DNA of 64,000 nt, from positions 308,531 to 372,530 of the forward strand of contig PGCN01000012.1 of NCBI GenBank assembly GCA_002786385.1, written 5' to 3'. The notes under the pieces are model-generated. The model ran no database searches. It saw only the letters and a list, made by a program, of their open reading frames with translations, and was not told the origin of the DNA. Below, one piece after another: positions 62,160 to 64,000 of this stretch. A program made the translations under genes and the position numbers. This stretch comes from Flavobacterium sp. FEMGT703F. Its GTDB lineage: Bacteria > Bacteroidota > Bacteroidia > Flavobacteriales > Flavobacteriaceae. Each line of letters starts with the position of its first letter. Position 1 is the first letter of the stretch.

Positions 62160-62678
62160 TTATTCGTCGTCTTTAAACCAACTCGAATACATCACATAGT
62201 TATTAGAAATACGTTCAATCTCGCCGGCAAAATCCGATTGGTTGATATCCTTAACTTTCTTAGCAGGGACACCGGCATAAATGCTCCCGGATTCTACAAC
62301 CGTGTTTTGTGTTACCACAGCTCCGGCAGCCACAATAGCATTGCTTTCCACCACGCAATTATCCATGACAATCGCACCCATACCAATCAAAACATTGTCG
62401 TGAATAGTACAACCGTGCACAATGGCATTGTGTCCGATAGATACATTGTTTCCGATAACCGTGGGATGCTTTTGATACGTACAATGAATAATCGCACCGT
62501 CTTGTATGTTAACCTTATTCCCTATTTTGATAAAATGCACATCGCCTCTTACCACCGCATTAAACCAAATACTACAAGAACTTCCAAAAGTTACATCACC
62601 CACAATAGTGGCATTTTCCGCCACATAACAATCCTCCGGGATTTGAGGATGTTTCCCGTTTACTGATTTGATTACCAT
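62160..62678 (-). CDS. Gamma-class carbonic anhydrase-like hexapeptide protein
   Basis: A 172-residue left-handed beta-helix made of hexapeptide repeats. Metal-type histidines occur in AIIHCTYQ and SIGHNAIVHGC, the three-histidine pattern of the gamma-carbonic anhydrase family (YrdA/PaaY/CaiE group). Many members lack carbonic anhydrase activity, so function is uncertain. It lies downstream of the SprF-like gene, after a terminator. Confidence 0.88.
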   Translation of the reverse strand: MVIKSVNGKHPQIPEDCYVAENATIVGDVTFGSSCSIWFNAVVRGDVHFIKIGNKVNIQDGAIIHCTYQKHPTVIGNNVSIGHNAIVHGCTIHDNVLIGMGAIVMDNCVVESNAIVAAGAVVTQNTVVESGSIYAGVPAKKVKDINQSDFAGEIERISNNYVMYSSWFKDDE

Positions 62679-62708
62679 AAAAAAATAGTCCCGAAATAAT
62701 CGGGACTT
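62679..62708 (-). terminator. Terminator after the SprF-like gene
   Basis: The stem AGTCCCGA/TCGGGACT (62687-62694, 62700-62707) is followed on the minus strand by seven T after one intervening A. It uses the same stem as the terminator at 35908. Confidence 0.88.
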
Positions 62709-62718
62709 GTATTTAAAA

Positions 62719-63717
62719 TTAATTAATAGCAGGACAGTTACAGTGGTACTTCTCAGGAGAACAGAACAAGTTGATTCCTAAAGTTAACTGGTGAAAACCA
62801 CCGGAATCAAACTTAACATTACCCAACAAATGAGAGTAAGTGTATGAGAATACATAATTTTTAAAATTCACCCCAATGATAGGCGTTACATATTGCATTT
62901 TTTGATCAGAAACGGCATTTCCCTCAACAAACTGAGCACCGTCTAAACTTCTTCTGTACGAAAGGCCACCCCATAACATCCCAAAATCTAATTCTTTGTA
63001 TGCTTTGATGTTAAAGTCCATTGTTTTTTCTTGGGTTTGTGTCACCAATTGGAACATAAAAGAAGGCTCCCACAAAATGGTTTCAGCATCTCCAAAAGTG
63101 TAACCGGCATTCAAGATAAAACGTCTCAAGTTAACCGGCTCGCGGTCTGAATATAATTTTCTGTCACTGGCTAAAGCATTTTTAACAGTAGCGTGTACAT
63201 AGAAATCCAAAAAGTTATAGGAAGCTCCAATATCCACATTAAAGTAAGAAGCTCTCTGAATTGAATTAAAAATTAACGGATCATAAGAAGGGTCATTAGT
63301 ATAAAAAGTACTTTGGTCTAAACTACTTTGTACAAAACCGGCACTCATTCCAAAAGACAACTGATTCAAATCTACTTTATCTCTTGAAAACATCAAATGA
63401 TGCGCATAAGTCAACTTCATTCCGGTTTGTGAGTGATACCCGTTTTTGTCATTAAAAACAATGATACCTCCACCCGATCTCTCGCCCAAAGCACCATTAA
63501 AACTTAATGTTTGCAAAGCCGGTGCATCTTCTTGTCCGAACCATTGTTGTCTAGCGGTTAGTCTGACTTTGGCACAGTTTGCTGCTCCTGCCATAGAAGG
63601 ATGCAACAAGTAATAATTGTCCGAAAGATAGTCCGAATAAACCGGTAAACCTTCCTGAGCATTTGAAAGTTGTGATACCAAAAGCACTACTAATAAGTAA
63701 AATTTTCTAAAATTCAT
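62719..63717 (-). CDS. PorP/SprF family type IX secretion outer membrane protein
   Basis: A 332-residue outer-membrane barrel with a signal peptide (FYLLVVLLVSQLSNAQ). Family blocks are GLPVYSDYLSDNYYLLHPSMAGAANC, LTARQQWFGQEDAPALQTLSFNGAL and GGGIIVFNDKNGYHSQTGMKLTYAHH. SprF-like proteins are partners needed for secretion or surface attachment of type B T9SS cargo. The gene lies 5 bases downstream of such a cargo gene. Confidence 0.92.
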   Translation of the reverse strand: MNFRKFYLLVVLLVSQLSNAQEGLPVYSDYLSDNYYLLHPSMAGAANCAKVRLTARQQWFGQEDAPALQTLSFNGALGERSGGGIIVFNDKNGYHSQTGMKLTYAHHLMFSRDKVDLNQLSFGMSAGFVQSSLDQSTFYTNDPSYDPLIFNSIQRASYFNVDIGASYNFLDFYVHATVKNALASDRKLYSDREPVNLRRFILNAGYTFGDAETILWEPSFMFQLVTQTQEKTMDFNIKAYKELDFGMLWGGLSYRRSLDGAQFVEGNAVSDQKMQYVTPIIGVNFKNYVFSYTYSHLLGNVKFDSGGFHQLTLGINLFCSPEKYHCNCPAIN

Positions 63718-63722
63718 TGTAA

Positions 63723-64000
63723 CTATCTTTTTAATGAGAAATGGGCCTTAAATTGTTTCATAGTTCCTTGCTCAGGATAATCCACTGTAAACCAGTAATC
63801 CGTAGCCGGTAATAATTGTCCGTTATAGGTTCCGTCCCAACCATCACCTGCAGCACTAATCTGTTTTATTAGTTTTCCGAAGCGGTCAAATATATAAATT
63901 TTTGTTGTATTGGCATAATTAAATAATCCGGTTACATTCCATTTATCATGGAAACCATCACCGTTTGGTGTAAAGTATCTCGGGTAATCTATCACTTGTA
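63723..64000 (-). CDS. C-terminal end of a type B T9SS-exported protein (gliding motility-associated CTD)
   Basis: Only the last 91 residues are in the window; the frame stays open to the edge. They form a complete type B C-terminal domain: DYPRYFTPNGDGFHDKWNV, KIYIFDRFGKLIKQI, GWDGTYNGQLLPATDYWF and a final FSLKR. The domain closely resembles that of the lectin protein ending at 38676. The cargo portion lies beyond the window, so it could be an adhesin or a repeat-rich surface protein. Confidence 0.9.
   Translation of the reverse strand, partial: QVIDYPRYFTPNGDGFHDKWNVTGLFNYANTTKIYIFDRFGKLIKQISAAGDGWDGTYNGQLLPATDYWFTVDYPEQGTMKQFKAHFSLKR

Overview
The window is chromosomal DNA of a Bacteroidota bacterium of the Flavobacterium type. 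This rests on AT-rich, densely packed genes, -7 promoter boxes of the TAnnTTTG class, weak ribosome binding sites, several type IX secretion (T9SS) genes, an S46 dipeptidyl-peptidase, a folK/deoxynucleoside kinase fusion, PorP/SprF, DUF6089, and the order tig-clpP-clpX. No integrase, transposase, plasmid, phage or CRISPR genes are visible. Nearly everything is housekeeping or envelope biology, so the novelty is mainly between the genes.

Layout. 1-5.7 kb: end of a TerC-family gene, then a TetR / ABC protein / HlyD / TolC export operon whose ABC ATPase motifs are degenerate. 5.7-13.3 kb: map, a methyltransferase, the T9SS Plug protein, apaG, pruA and a T9SS-exported alpha/beta hydrolase. 13.3-18.1 kb: rsmG, a front-end-type desaturase, an aminotransferase, purT and a small Cys/His-rich exported protein. 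18.2-21.2 kb: a redox/stress run (Crp-like regulator, pirin, GNAT, OsmC, Fe-S protein, FMN reductase). 21.2-31.9 kb: an unrecognised membrane protein, fabD, a LytM-like protein without signal peptide, small lipoproteins, a sugar/aminotransferase operon, waaA and an S46 peptidase. 32-45 kb: DUF1508, tRNA-Gly/tRNA-Leu, mutS, DUF1573, an RNA methyltransferase, a lectin-domain T9SS cargo, the folK-dNK fusion, an AsmA-like protein, DUF2797 and GH3. 45-53.7 kb: a tiny lipoprotein, an outer-membrane receptor, clpX, clpP, tig, small membrane proteins, a hydrolase and pdxJ. 53.8-62 kb: CBS, nadK, DUF6089, uppS, bamA, two Skp/OmpH genes and murI, an envelope-biogenesis run. 62-64 kb: a gamma-carbonic anhydrase-like protein and a SprF-like protein paired with a type B T9SS cargo that runs off the window.

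The most unusual signal is a set of intergenic arrays made of 7-nt or 8-nt words in strict phase. Each locus has its own word. Many arrays end at or within a few bases of a start codon, and several are built as two convergent halves (GATTnnn facing nnnAATC; nnnCTGAG facing CTCAGnnn). I recognise at least ten in this window and know of no described family that matches. Other points of interest are terminators whose tails merge into the next gene's -7 box only 4-6 nt before the ATG (possible leaderless mRNAs), a 10-bp inverted repeat around the tig promoter, and two small genes or ORFs: a 45-residue lipoprotein and a 10-codon ORF before pirin.
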